This document shows positions 34,405 through 49,100 of a stretch of 54,728 nt of DNA, piece after piece. The stretch covers positions 131,320,421-131,375,148 of the forward strand of contig CM044495.1 in assembly GCA_024364805.1 (NCBI GenBank), written 5' to 3'. The position numbers and the translations under genes are program-made. How positions within the stretch are numbered: the first letter of the stretch is position 1; every line of letters starts with the position of its first letter. Source of the DNA: Euprymna scolopes (lineage: Eukaryota > Mollusca > Cephalopoda > Sepiida > Sepiolidae). Below the pieces are notes generated by a model, which was not told the DNA's origin, searched no databases, and was given only the letters and a program-made list of their open reading frames with translations.

Positions 34405-37400
34405 CAGGCCACCCGACATTGCCCGTGAAATATGTTTAAATATATTTTGATTAATGCAGATTTTGTATTTATTATGCCCTGATATTATTGTAGCTCTTTT
34501 GTTAAAACTGCAAAAGTATTTATCCAAGCTAGCAGAGATGCCCGGCATAGCCTGGTCATAAAATATGCTTAAATATGATATTTTTATTTATGCAAATTGC
34601 ATATATATTATTATAAAGTCAATACTCTATCAATTCTTATATATTATAAAGTTGTGATTTAAAAAAAAAATTTTTAAATATCCATATGACTTGGGTGCAT
34701 CAGCTTGAATTGAAACGAAAACCAAAACTTATGTAGAAAAAAAAATGTCTGTAAATATATATATATATAAATATATATATGTACGTATAACTTGAGTTCC
34801 TTCAGCTATAATCGAAACAGAAATCAAAACTTATAAAGAATTCTTGGTAAAATTATTTATAAAAAAGTAGATGACTTGAGTGCCATCAGCTATAATCGAA
34901 ACCGAAATCAAAACTTATCAAGAATTCTTGATAAAATTATTTATTACAAGAAATGGAAGGTCATAACAATTAAACAACAGTCACTCAGAAGAAAAAAGAT
35001 GTAAGCGTGACACACAGAATACACATGCTATCGTATTAATATATAGATTATATTGGACTCAATATATAGTAATGATTTTAAAAGTTTAAAAAAAATTACT
35101 TGTGTGCCACCACCAAGAATCGAAACTAAAATGTTTAGCTTACAATTTACTTTTTCCTTTGACGTTTATGCCTGAGCTATAAAGACATGTTTGCTGCAAA
35201 TTATGTTATGCATGCATATTCGTAATGCTATTGTTCGACCTTCATCTGGCAGATTCCATTTCTTTAATATTCACACTTTTGCACTGATTTTCCCGCAATA
35301 TAAAGTTCCAAATGGTTTTGAATACACTATATATTCAATTTAATGTCTGTAGACCAAAAACTGACAGAAGAGTTTGGTAGGCAAATTTTTTAACCATATA
35401 TATATGCGCATACATAAATATATACAGAAAAAGGTTTGTATTTACTATGACCTTTTTACGCAAATATTGCAGAAGTATAAATCATGTAGAATATCTGCAT
35501 GAATATAATTACACGTAATAGTTAACTAAAGATGATCATCCCATAAAAAAATTGAAAAAAAAATAATAGGGAATTCATTAAAATGAATGTTTAAAAGAAT
35601 ATGCGAATTAGCTAGATATTTTGCAGATGAATGCAATTCTAAAACCCATATATGACAAAGTTATATTTTCTTTTTAAATAAACAGTAAAAGAATTTTTAA
35701 TATGAATATCAATACACAAAAAAAAAATTATAGTTAGCTGACTATAACCAGTAATTTTCTACTAAAAATATTCTTAAAGTTGTATATTATTATTATATCT
35801 TATTCGTGTGTATGTCCGGCTAAAATTTAAAAATTAACAAAACAAACACCTACAAAATTGGTATGTTATTGATTGGCGTTGCCCTGGATGAATAATATCT
35901 TAAATTTTGGAAAAAAATCATTTAATTTTTGGCATAGATTTTGTTGGATTTTTCAGACAGATTATTTATTAACTGAAGGGAACTAACTCTGTTTTTTAAT
36001 CTCATTCCTCATGGAATTTATAAAAACAAGTTGTTCGTGTGTGTGTGTGTTTCCAGAAAGAAAGATATACTGGGTGAAGAAGAAAAACAGGGTAGAGGAG
36101 ACAGAAATGGAAAACAGAAGCAGGGAAAAGGAGTGAAAGATAGAGAAGAGATAGAAGTTTTAATAAATAATAATATCCTGCCTTGAAAGAGTACAAAATA
36201 GACTTCGTTGTTTAGTGGGGGATGACCTTTTCTCTTCCCAGCAGCCTCTCTCCCACAGAAGAGATGTTGCGAGCCTGTCTTTGTTTTATCGTTATTTCCA
36301 TGGCAAGTGCTCGTCTGAGCTCCAATCACTCGTCCCCCCTCACCAATTTTTCACGAGAAACACCCGTCTGACTGAAACTACTGTCAATAATTTTCCCCAC
36401 TCTTTATCTGTGCCTAAATCCAAACGTAGATTCCATGAGTGGAGCTTCTTTCTCAGAAGTGCACGATTGTGGAACTCTCTTCCGTTCGCCTGTTTCCCAC
36501 CTGACTACAACTTGGATGTCTTCAAATCCAACATAAACAAATTCCTGACAAATCGTCTCCTTAAGTAAGACACTCTATCAAATCTCCAATATTAATGATT
36601 ACTACAATACTATCTCATTGATTACTGTACACGCAATAACCCTTATCCCTGAGTGGCCTCCAGGCCTTGATAAGTGGTGACCCCCATGTAAAAAATAAAA
36701 ATAGAAATATACTATACTATGACAGGTAGCCCCGCTAGTCTTACAAGGGAAATAACTCGTATAGTCTTTTGGTAAGAGTTTGTTTCTCAGTTGCTTTTTT
36801 TATTCATACAAAGTTTATTAACAGTTATGTTTTCTTGTTCTTTTTGTTATGAACAAAAGCTAAAATGCTTCATTGATTTATTCATTTTTTTTTTCCTTAC
36901 TTAGGTCTTGCTTCATTCTTATTAAATCAAAACCATGTTAACTTTTAGATACCAATCAATCAAACAATTGTGTTACAAAAAAAAAATATAAAAAGACGAT
37001 GAAACCAACAAATAAAATCAGCAAGGGGTAATAACTTACCCTCCTCAATTCACTAACTCTATCTTTTTCTGTTGTACATTCAATCAAAATTCGTTGTGAG
37101 ACGGTCATGTCTTCTTGCGATCCAGTTTTAGAAAGTTTATGAGTATCTTCTTCACTGATCTGAACGACAGGTCGATTACGTCGGTTTCCATTAGAATATA
37201 CCTCATCTTTATTATCTTCATCATCATCGTCATCATCATTGTCATCTTCTATAAAAAAATTTTAAAAAACAAGATTAACAAAAATATATATATATATATT
37301 GAATAGTGATGGGATGATTCCAATATTGTTTTTTGGATTCTGATACAATTACCAATTCCAATTCTTTCAAAATCTCTGAATATTTAGCTATAGATTTGTT

Positions 37401-40086
37401 TTTTTTTGTTTTTTTTTTTTAATGTTCAGATTATCGTGAAAACCCATGTAATATGTGCATATACTTTTGTGAACATAAAAATACACTTGTGTGGATTATC
37501 TAACGATTTAAGATTTACTGACAGTTGAAAATCAATAAGTATTTATCATTTTATCATTTTTAACTAAATTACTTATGATTTATAAATTACTTATCCATAC
37601 TGGTAATTTAAAATAAATAAATATTTATCATTTTATTATCAATACCTGCAATGCAAAATTAATAATTTAAAAAATTGTTTTTGGAAACTGAAATTAAACA
37701 CAAATATTTTTGATTCAGATACTGATCCCGATACACCAAAAACTTAAGATTTTTCCGATTCCCAATTCCAATTAATTGTTCCAAAACTAATATTAAGAAA
37801 AGTGTGAAACTTAATAAGGGCATCACTTACACCTTGACTTCAATGTTAAACGATTAATATGAAAAATAATAATCGACTTTTTGCCACAGTCAAAAATAAT
37901 GCAGCTCACAATCACTGGATTGCATGAGGACTATGCTATCATCATAAAACACTGAAAGGTAAACAAACACTAAGCCAATGAAATCGCAACAGTCAACATA
38001 AACGATTAGCCAATTTTACTCAGTAGAATTTTATTTTTATTAAAGTTTCATAAAAATTGTTCAATAATTATTCATATTCATAGAAGATTGTTTTTTTTAT
38101 TTTCCAGTTAATTCTTATTGAATTATCTTTGTAATAACAATGTAATAATATATTTTGCATCGGAAAAATATTTCCAATTATTGAATTATCTTCATAATAA
38201 CAAAAATAATATATTTTGCATTGAAAAAATATTTTCAATTAATTTTTATTTCCAATTCCAATATCGATTCCGAGATCATTAAAAGTTCTGATTTTTCCAA
38301 TTCCGATTAATCATCCCGGCACTAGTATTTATCTCCCTACCACAGAAGGAAGATAAGACAAGGCTGGAAGAATAAGTCAGCATATGGTACTTTTTCTTGT
38401 GAATCGTTATATTTTATTAAAAAGAAGAAAAATATAATTTGATTTAATTCTTCCCAGAAAATACTTTGTCAAGGAATTATTTTCAAATAGTTTTAAAAAA
38501 TTTTTTTAAAAAGTGGTGTAACTCTGTATTCATCCATACAGAGTTACTTTCTTTTTACTAGAATGAAAAAATTATTTTAAAAATGACAAAGTTTTAAAAT
38601 AGAAAATCAAAACATATTGCAAATAAATTCCAAGCAACATTGGATAGGTAATAATACTCAGCAAACATATGAATCCTCATATTCCACTCATTTATAAGTT
38701 CAATAATACAACTACTATTATTCTAACAATTGGCCCCTCCACCCTCTAAAACATTCACAACAAAAACTCATCTAGCTACAACCACTGTAAAGAATTTTAC
38801 TTTTTACCACTGTGTACCTAAAACTAAATGAAATTTCCACAAGTTTCTTTTCCTCTGTGAGACACAATACCATGAGAATGTTTCCCAGCTGATTACAACA
38901 GTCATTTTCAAACCTAATTTTAATAAATTATTGTTAAGCCATCATCTTAAATAATCAAATTCTGCTAAATTTCAACCATCATTATCAATCATCACAATGT
39001 GATCTCACTGTTCACCTGAAAAATTCATTAATCCTTATCCTCGAGTGGCCTTTGGACCTTGATGAGCAGTGACTCATTAGTAAATAAGAAAACTTGTTTA
39101 CAAATGTAAACCACTTTAGAAAGAAAGGTTCCCAGCATTAAATAACCAGAAAGGTTTAATATGCTATCAAACAAAATAACACTAGATCCCGTGTGATCAG
39201 TTAGGTCAGTATTAGTTATATATATCATTAAATATCTTTTAACTTTGACATCTTTATACATTTGCACATAATTATATGTACTTCTGTTTGTTAGTGTAAT
39301 TATCTCACTAAGTTTAGCTATACTGATGAGCTGTATTGCTGGAAAAATGGTGGGAACCTTCTACCATTCCATTAGATATCTCACTGCTAATGCAATTCTC
39401 TATCTATTTAAAAGCCAGATATGTCCAAGGATGGAGTACTGTTGCCACATCTGGGCAGGAGATGCTAGAAATACCTTATTCTGTCTTGACTTGTAGGCTA
39501 TTAGGAGATGCTATTTTCTCTTCCCTGCAACCTCTTTCCCACAGAAGAGACACTGCGAGCCTGACTCTGCTTTATTGTTATTTTCATGGCAAGTGCTCAT
39601 CTGAGGTCCAGCCTCGCCAAACTTTCACAAAAAACACTCATTTAGCTGAAATCACTGTCAATAATTTCCCCCACTGTACCTAAGCCTAAACGTAGATTCT
39701 ATGAACAAAGCTACTTTCTTAGAACTGCACGCCTGTGGAACTCTCTTTCGTAAGCCTGTTTTTCAGCTGCTTACAATTTGGTAGTCTTCAAGTCCAACAT
39801 AAACAAATTCTTGATGAACCGTCCCCTTAAGTAATCCAATTTACCAAATTTCTACTACTAATGATTACTATGATATCCCACACTCAATAACCCTTATCCT
39901 CGAGTCACCTCCAGGGCTTGATAAGTGTTGACTCCTATGGAAAAAAAAAAAGTGTCCATGAATATTTATATATAAATATATATTTATAATTTTTATTCAT
40001 AACACAGAAAATGTATCACCATAAGATAGCTGAATACTTTCAGCTTTCTTTATTACCAAAAGCAATAAACAATAAACAAAAAAAGC

Positions 40087-40130
<44 letters not shown>

Positions 40131-43100
40131 AGACATCTCATCAGGTCAGTAGCGATGCACTGAATTCTTGGCCACAGTCAATATGACACATTCCCCCTTC
40201 TCTGTCTCTCTACCAACTCCCCATCCCCCTCTTTAGTAACACCAAGACAGCATGAACACTCTGACTCTCCAGTTGAACCATTGCTGGCCTAACCTCAACT
40301 GATGATCATCACCACCACTGACGAGATGAAATAAATTATCATGTGAAATAGTTAACTATTGAGTTTCTCCTTTAGTTTCCAGATTATGCAATTGCATCTT
40401 TTGAGTTGAGAAAAAAAAGAACTTACCGTTTAACTTTTCTTTGTGCATCTTTATATGTCGCCGCCAAATTGAATAAATGCGGAAGGTTTCCGTACAATAC
40501 GGACACTTCAACATTTCAGTATTGTTGTTATGAATGATCATGTGTCGGGTGAGGGAGCCATTCGTTGTGAAGGCTGCATGACAGATTTGGCAACGGTAAT
40601 CCTTCACACCTGTATGCGTCCGCATGTGAGCCTTAAGCACACCTGTGGACACAAACGTGCGGCTGCATTGAGTGCATTTATAAGGCTTTTCACCTATACA
40701 AGCAAAAAAAAAAAAAAACAGAGAAAAATATTTAAAATGATGACTTTACAGCATTTAACATTTTCAGCTATCTTGAAGTGTTTAGCTTAAAAAGAGGTTA
40801 CTTTTTTTTTATCGATTAGTTTTGTCTGATTTTTGTAACAGTGACAAGCAATATTAGTCAACTATGCAAAAGTCTGTTGTCTAAAAGACAATTTCTTTGA
40901 CTGTATATTCTAGAATGATGTTTAATGTAATACTGTTCATGTAAGTAAAAAAGTAGGGAATTAGTTAAATGTAAATATGAAATAGGATAGTCAAGGATTC
41001 GAACTTGCGAAGCTAGATTTGGAATTGAAAATTCCAATCATAAGTTAAAATAAATACAGAATGTTATTGAAATAAGGAATTGCAATTGTTTAGCTTACAT
41101 ATCTGTTTATTGGGAAAGGAATGTAATCATGAAATTTGTTCTGTTATTAAAATAAGGAATTTAATCGTCAATTGAAATTGTAAACATGTTATTTGAAAAA
41201 TGGGTTACTGAACTCGGGGTCATGTCAAGTTTGGCAACGTGACGCATGTCATCCAACATGCTTTATGAGCACATGTTTAATCATGCGATGACGTGACAAG
41301 TTCTCAATATAGGTAGAGTTTTAGATGCAGTCTGGGAGAAGAGTAGGAGAGAAGCAGAGAGGTTCAGACCGATTCTCCGTTAGAATCAAGGCACCCTCTA
41401 GAAGTGAGAGGGTTTTAGAAATAACCATGTAACAACTTTGAATCCCTGAGATAAAATCATGTCCGACCGGTTGAAGATGAAATAAAGGACGTCAGCATGT
41501 GTTTTTGTATCTGCGTCTACGTGTTGTTATTCAACAGAAAAGGTATTGTCCATTTATATTACAAGAACTTTGTGAAAATCATCATCTCAAAAATAGGTAA
41601 GAAATATATGTATCAATATTTATAGAAACACTCCCGTTCATATAGAACTGTCTCTCTCTTTATATATACCTGTTTATGTCTCCAATATGCTATCTCTTAC
41701 ATGAACATCTTAAGACATATGAACACTCAACACATGAACACTGCTAAGACTGTCTCTATCACTCTAAGACTCTCACAAATATGAACAACAACAAATAACA
41801 TCAGTCCTCTTCTAATAAGAATTACATAACATATACAAATATTTGGTGCCGTATTTGGTACTTCTAAAAATAACACCCCTATGCAACAATATGAGGGGTG
41901 TGCAATAAGTAATGCCCCTGTCCCACTTCCCATAGCAGTAGAGCAACGAAACTTGGCACAGTTATTAGTCTTTCTCTACATAAGAACCACCCAGAGTTAT
42001 GCATTTCTCCCATCATTTGATGCAGCTCTGGACACCGTTTTTGTAGAACACCCCAGGTTGGCCCTCCAACCATGACAACCATTAAGTAACTGCCAAACGA
42101 CACTTTCCCGTGATTAAAATTTTGATAACGATTATACAAAAAAGAATTTTGGTTCACAAAAATTTAGAAAACACATTTATAATGATGAACATCAGCACCA
42201 AGGAGAGAAAGAACAGAACCTCCTCCCATCAAGATAACTGTCAGAGATTGTGACCAATGAAGAAGGAATGAAGGGTCCTCCTCTTAGGGTAACAGTGAGA
42301 AATTGGGCCCGATGGAAAAGAAGGACAGAAGGGTAGACTTAAATATCCGTTGACCACTCTTAGCCTTGCAAGTCAACAGAGATTAGACCATTTCTGTAAT
42401 GATCCGGTCGTTGTTGATTTTGTGGTGGGAGTAAAGTTCTGTGCAGTTCTGGGAGGTCTTCTCTCTTTAAGGGGTTAGTTTATTGCTAATCACCTGAGGC
42501 GCCCTCACCAGGGAATGCCGATGGGGCTGTCCAGGCACTTTTTGCAAGTCAGAGGGCCACTCTTTGGGGGCACTGACTTCTCAAAAGTCAAATAGAATTG
42601 GAAATTGGAAATATTATTGGAAGCGTGAAAAAATAATGTATTATTGAGAATTAGGAATTAAATTCTATTGGAAGAATGGCGGAGTCATGTCCATCTAATT
42701 CTTAATATAAAGTGAAGCATAATAAACTTCGGAGACTTCTTTCTGCTCACCCACTGAATCCAAGCCATTGAGAGATTGACTCTTGACTTAGGGCTGAGAT
42801 TACTAAGCCTGAAAATCGCTCAAACTTTCCTAATAGTGCCATCCAGACATAAACATTAGGATCTTAACTCAAAGATTTGTGAATGATCAGAGTTGTGTAA
42901 TCTTTCAACAAATAATCAATTTGCTTTTTACAAAACGATCAACTTATTATTCTTTTCTTCTTTTGGTTTGAAATGACCTTTGCTCACCAGTGATACAAAC
43001 TTTGGTGAACAGTGCCAGACGAATTGGCCTGGGTAAAATGAGGATTTATCAGACAAACACTTTTCAACATCCAGGACCTTCGCCAGAGTAACTGCCATAT

Positions 43101-46100
43101 GCACAGTGACCAACCGGAACTGAGAGTGGCTAAATTAGTGGCATCTCCTACTGAACATCGCTGAAGGAGTAAGAGGTACATTAACAGGTTAATGTAGTTT
43201 GCTTAAAACATTGTCTGATGTGTATATAAACGAAATTTGAATGTAAAGAAGGGAATACAATGTAGAGGTGTAACAGATAGACACAAACTGAAGAAAATTA
43301 AAACATAACAGTGGAATAATGTATGTCGATTCATCCTTTACTAATAGAATATGTATTTTTCTAGTCTTTTTTATTTCACTCACTATCTCATACATTTCAA
43401 CTGAGAGATCTTTTTAAGATTCTAACTATCCCTTTCAATGCATACTCTTCTTTTTTTTTTTTTAAATTTACTTCCGTTAGGTTTACAAGATCAAGGGAAC
43501 TAACTCCTCCTCGAGCTAACACTTGCTTTCATTACAATTTAGATTTATATCCGAAGGTTCTTCTAACAATAGACATTATTCCCTTTATGGTTGGTAACTG
43601 TATTTCATTACAGCTTGGTCTTCCAAAGGATTGTTTCCAAGTAGTTCTTAAGATTTATTTTTTTTCATGAGGCCAGTTGCTCCTATCACAACCGTTATAA
43701 TGTGTATTTCTTTCAGAGACCATGTCGTTTTTAAATCATTTTTTTTAGATTTTCATATTTTGTTATTTTTCCCCATTCACCTCTATTAAGGCCACAGTCA
43801 TTTGGAACGGTGACATACCTGTATGAGATCTTATGTGCTGCTTCAAATGGCTGGATTTTTTAAATCCTTTATCACAGTAGGTGCATTTGTAGGACCGTTT
43901 GCCTTCATCTATTTCTCGTTGCATGTTCATATGCCGCTGCTGTTGAACTGGCGTCAATTGAGGCTCACTACAACTGAAAAAGACAAATTAATCTATACAA
44001 TTATAAAACTCAAATGACCTTGTAACAAGTGATGTAATCCACTTTTCGGTTTACGCCATCCAGTTGCGTATATGCGCATAAACATTAACTTATAACAACG
44101 TAAACAAATAAACACAAATCGCTTCTTTTGCAGATTTTGACCTGCGCACTGAAATATTAACGTTATTATTTCAAAATTATAATTTAACATGGGAAGAATG
44201 GGGGTGTTTTGCAACTATTCTTTATTACAACTATACTGTCGCTATTTTCTTACAACTAAACAACTTTAACCCGTTGACAAACATAAGAACAATTGTAGTA
44301 AAGCCAAGACTCCTACTACTACTACTACTCTCTATCCGTCCCTTTTCTTTCCTTCCTTCTTTTTTATTTTTTGTTTACATTTCTAGATACAAAATAGTTG
44401 TGAGAGAACGGTGAATTTGTTGACACATTTACTAATTTGTTTCAATATTAGTTTCATTTTATTTTATTTATTTAGTTTTTATTTTTTTGCTTCAGGTTTT
44501 ATTAATTATTTTTTTTTAGATTTTAAGGTTCTATAACTTGGTTGAAGGATTCCAATATGGGTTTTTCATTCTTATATTTCTCATTGGAAGGTTCATGTGC
44601 GTTTTTGCTGCTAAATGACTTTCGGCAGCGTTCGATTCGTAGGAAAATCATGTTTAATTTTCGATTTTGGAGCGATTATTCAGAAAAATAGGTAACTTTA
44701 CACAAATAGGGAGGATTTTTTTTTTCATGTTTGAGTGATCCGTCCGTGATTTTTCATCTTAATATACTTTCATAGAAATGTTTCTGCTATGTCAAAAAAA
44801 AACTATTTTCTTTACGTTACAAGTGTCACGCTCATACATGAATTCCATAGCTAATATAACATACTGATCCAACGGGTCATGGGTAGTCTAGTTCAATATA
44901 AAAACAAACACACAACTTTCCTGAAAAGATACTATTTATAACTAAATGTATATAATATATATATAAATGTATATAATATATATATAAATGTATATAATAT
45001 ATATATAAATGTATATAATATATATATGGGATAATGGTAGCTAAGGTGATTAACTATACAGACCGAACCCGTTCACCACATGCCAGTTAGTTATCTACAA
45101 TCAAGTGCAAGGATGCTTCATCTAATGTTACAAGTTCCTTATTAGTAATGTTACATGTCCCTTATTGGTAATGTTACACATCCCTTATTAGTAATGTTAC
45201 AAGTTATTAGTAACTAGCGGGGTTGGGGGGGGGGGGGGGGGGGGGGTAATTAATAACCCTGCTTAAATATTATAAAAAAGACGATGTAAAAAAAAAACCC
45301 AAAACCAAAATGGAAAAAAATGGCATAAATAAACCTGTGTATGGGGGAGGGGTAAACTAAAGAATAAGCGAAGGAATAAAAAAAAAAACGTTGCCCGGGT
45401 GTTTAAAGGTGTAAAAGAAAAAAAAAAGTAGTTTGGATCGGAAAGAGGGATTGAAACCGGAAGCCTTGACGCGGAGGTGGAAACCAAAGCCAACTACTTA
45501 ACCGTCTCGACCACAAGTGAGAGTAATTGATTAGCATGTTAAGTTAAGGCTTATAAAGCTAGTTAAAGAGGTTTGATTGACAGGAAGACGCTAAATGAGG
45601 TCATTGCGGGATCGTTATTTTTAGTTTTCACTTCCCCCAGATGATGGTGGGAAGGGGGAAAAGCAGCACGCAAGCCGAGAACACAACGTTTTAATTTAAT
45701 TTCACTGTATTTATACTAAAATGCAGGACAAATAGAGGACAGAGCGAAATAGCGCGAATTTCATAAAATGTTAATTTTTTCACCCTGAAATCAGCACTTT
45801 TCTACAAGAGGGGGGGTCAGCAAAAACCGTCCTCTCATGGTGATATTGCTTCTACGCATGCGTCATACGACGTCGTAACTTGATTTAGTTTAAAGATTTT
45901 AAAAAATGACCTAATTTCGTGTACATCATCTTAGGTTAGTTGGTTAGAGCGCTGGGTCATTATCTGGGTCAAATCGTAGTAATGAGTAAATTAGTAATGT
46001 TACATGTCTCTTATGAGTAATGTTACATGATGTCAGCTGGAAGCTCAAGACACACTGGAAATTTTTTCAGTGAGATAATTACACATATGCTAATATGTAT

Positions 46101-49100
46101 TTATCTATATAATTATAAAACTTGATGAATCATCCTGCCGTCCTTACTTGCTTGCTTGAATCTTGTCTTTGATGATCAGGCAATTCCATCTATCTATCTA
46201 TATACATAAAAGCGAAAATGTGTGTATGTATGTATGTATGTGTGTGTGTGTTTGTATGTCTGCTAAAAACTTTCGACAGACAAAACAAAAATTCACAAAT
46301 TTGGTCTCATATGAAAGCCCCATCCTTCGCCGACAAATATCGAAAAGTTGGCCAAAAACGTTAATTTTTTCACCCTGAAATCAGCACTTTTCTACAAGAG
46401 GGGGGGTCAGCAAAAACCGTCCTCTCATGACGATATTGCTTCTACGCATGCGTCATACGACGTCGTAACTTGATTTAGTTTAAAGATTTTAAAAAATGAC
46501 CTAATTTCGTGTACATCATCTTAGGTTAGTTGGTTAGAGCGGTGGGTCATTATCTAAAGGTTTTAGGTTCGAATCGTTGTGTGAGATGTATTTTGTTTTT
46601 TTTCCGATTTTTTAAATTTTAATATTGAAGCAGGGTTATTTAAGCCATTTTTCACGTAATGTTTGTTTTTCTGGGTTTTTTTTACTTCGCTTATTCTTAG
46701 GTTTTCATTAACACCCACCCCCGACCCCCGACGACCACACACACCTAAAAACACCCGGGCAACACCGGGTACACACCGATTTTTTAAATTTTAATACTGA
46801 AACAGGCATATTTAAGCCATTTTTCACGTTTTTTTCTTTTTTTGGTTTTTATTTTTCAGAGTTTTTAAAGAAGTTTTAACGTTCGTTTTTCCGTCTTCTT
46901 TTTTTGTTTTTTTTTAGTTTAGTTTTTTTTTACATCGCTTATTCTTATGTTTCGATTAACACCCCCCCACCCCCGCCTGAGCACACACACCTCCAACCAC
47001 TCGGGCAATGCCGGGTACCCCATCCCCTGCTAGTATATATATAAAAGGCAAAAACGTCCGCACACATTTTTGTATGTTTGTATGTCCAGCAAAGGCTTTT
47101 TTCGGGGAGGGGGCAAGGGGTTACTATGTTTTAGAACTTTTTATATACTCCCTAGATCATAATATCTATGATTTGTGAAGGGGTGTCGTATCTACATTTA
47201 TTTTGATTGACTTTTAAAAAATTCATGCTATTCCATTCTCTTGTTTGTTTGATCGGCTTTTTCATATAAAAGCAAAACTAAATGGAAAGCGAAGACAGCA
47301 ACCTGGCCTCTTGTGCTGAGACGTCCAGAGCTTTGATTAATCTGGGGGAAACCCCTCATATCAGACAATTGCTATTCATTTGGACACTCCCTTTTTGTGA
47401 GAAGCTGGTTTTCCCCAACATTACGGGCAAATGAAACGGCAGAAAGCTGAACTGGCCTCCAGCCAACGTTCGTTTCTGCAAGTCAACTTTTTCATTGACA
47501 TTGATAAATTTCAATGTTTTTCACTTCCTATGGCCTTGTAGCGTAGCACTAAGAGCTCACATTTTTTTTCACTTTCTTTTCCGCCTTCAGGTTCGTCAAC
47601 ACTTCTTTTTTTTTTTTTTCTTTTACACCTACAAACACCTGGGCAATGCCGGGTACCTCCACTAGTCTTTTAATAAAGGAATGGCAGGTGTGAATTCTTT
47701 ATATATATATATAATTCCAGGTTAATATTTGAATTATCCAATGAAGTTTTAAGGTTAATGCAAGATATAAATGGTACTTCTGCTTTGTTTTTGTAAACCC
47801 CTCAAAAAGGCTTGCCATAAAGTGAACACTGGCACAATATAAACAGGCACTCCTTCTTCCCATGCAATAATTTGCAAGACTTCAGAGAAAAATTTGGCTA
47901 GACTTGTATAACTTTGCGCATTGAAATTTCAGCTGGGTTTGTATACAAAGACATTTTGAGATCCTTTGGAAAATTCTACCCAGAAGCAACTACCTAGGAA
48001 GATAAACAGGATTCTTTTTATAGAAAGTAATTTTTTTTTAACTAATGATTCACTTAGTAAGGCATAATCACATTTTTATAATTTCATAAACATATTTCTT
48101 ATAAAATATAAAATAAAATAAAAACTTATTTTTTGATTTTGTTATTAATTGTGCAAGTAAAGACTAATTGTGTTATTTTTATCTGTATGATTTTGTTAAT
48201 TGTTATTGTTTATCTTTCAATAGTGTCCTTTTCTTATATTTTGATTCAATAAATAACTTCACAATAGAAATACTGACGAACAATAAAAACAAAGGAATTG
48301 ATTTGCCTTGACACCGCTTCTGGTAGCAACCACACCAGAAGTTAGGAAGTACGTCGGCTGATTATAACCAATTTGTTTCTTTGACATTTATTCCAAGATT
48401 GTTGCCATTTTTCTTCGATGATCATGTTTATGGAAGGTACAAAGATCAGAATATGAGATCTTAGTATTGGAAAGTATCATGTTCAGCCATTCTTTTGCTG
48501 GTATCTCTGGTAGAAGTCTGAACATGTGAACCTTGAATTCCAGATACTAACCTTACCATATTTTGGTATATATTTTTATTAATCTTTATAGAGAGTCAAA
48601 ATTGGACCTTAGGTTTACTTTCGGCAGCCTCATAACTTTTGCTTCCCTTATTTTGATTTGTGTTTCAATCAATTGCCATGGAAACGATGATGATTCCCAC
48701 TATTCATGAAAATGCGTTGAGCTTGCTCTTAGTTTGCCAAGCCAACAGAATATTTGATGAAACTTCACATGTTTGCATATCTCTTGAGAAAGTACATTTT
48801 ATTAAGTAGAAAATGGATTTTGGCTTTATTTTTGGCAATCTCATAATTCACACTTCCCTTATTTTGTCCTTTAGTCCTCACATTCCATGAGCGATGTTTC
48901 TGACAAACAGGAAAGAATTGCTGTTTTTTGGATTGGAATTTATCCATATAACATTTACTATCTGCTGGTTTTTAATCTTGAAGCAGTATTTGTTTTTTCT
49001 TCAATTCCTTATATTGAGCGACCTCCATCAAACAAAACAATCTTCAATTGATTAACTCTTATAATACAGCTACATATTATGACCACTTAAAATTTTGCAG

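Noticed and set aside
36002-36329. Minus-strand frames of 64 and 103 codons
   Set aside because: Antisense of a GT-rich patch and of the LINE-B copy; no independent support.
41210-41535. Higher-GC block with an AATAAA that could be a solo LTR fossil
   Set aside because: No defined TG...CA borders, target duplication, primer-binding site or second copy could be seen, so no element is called.
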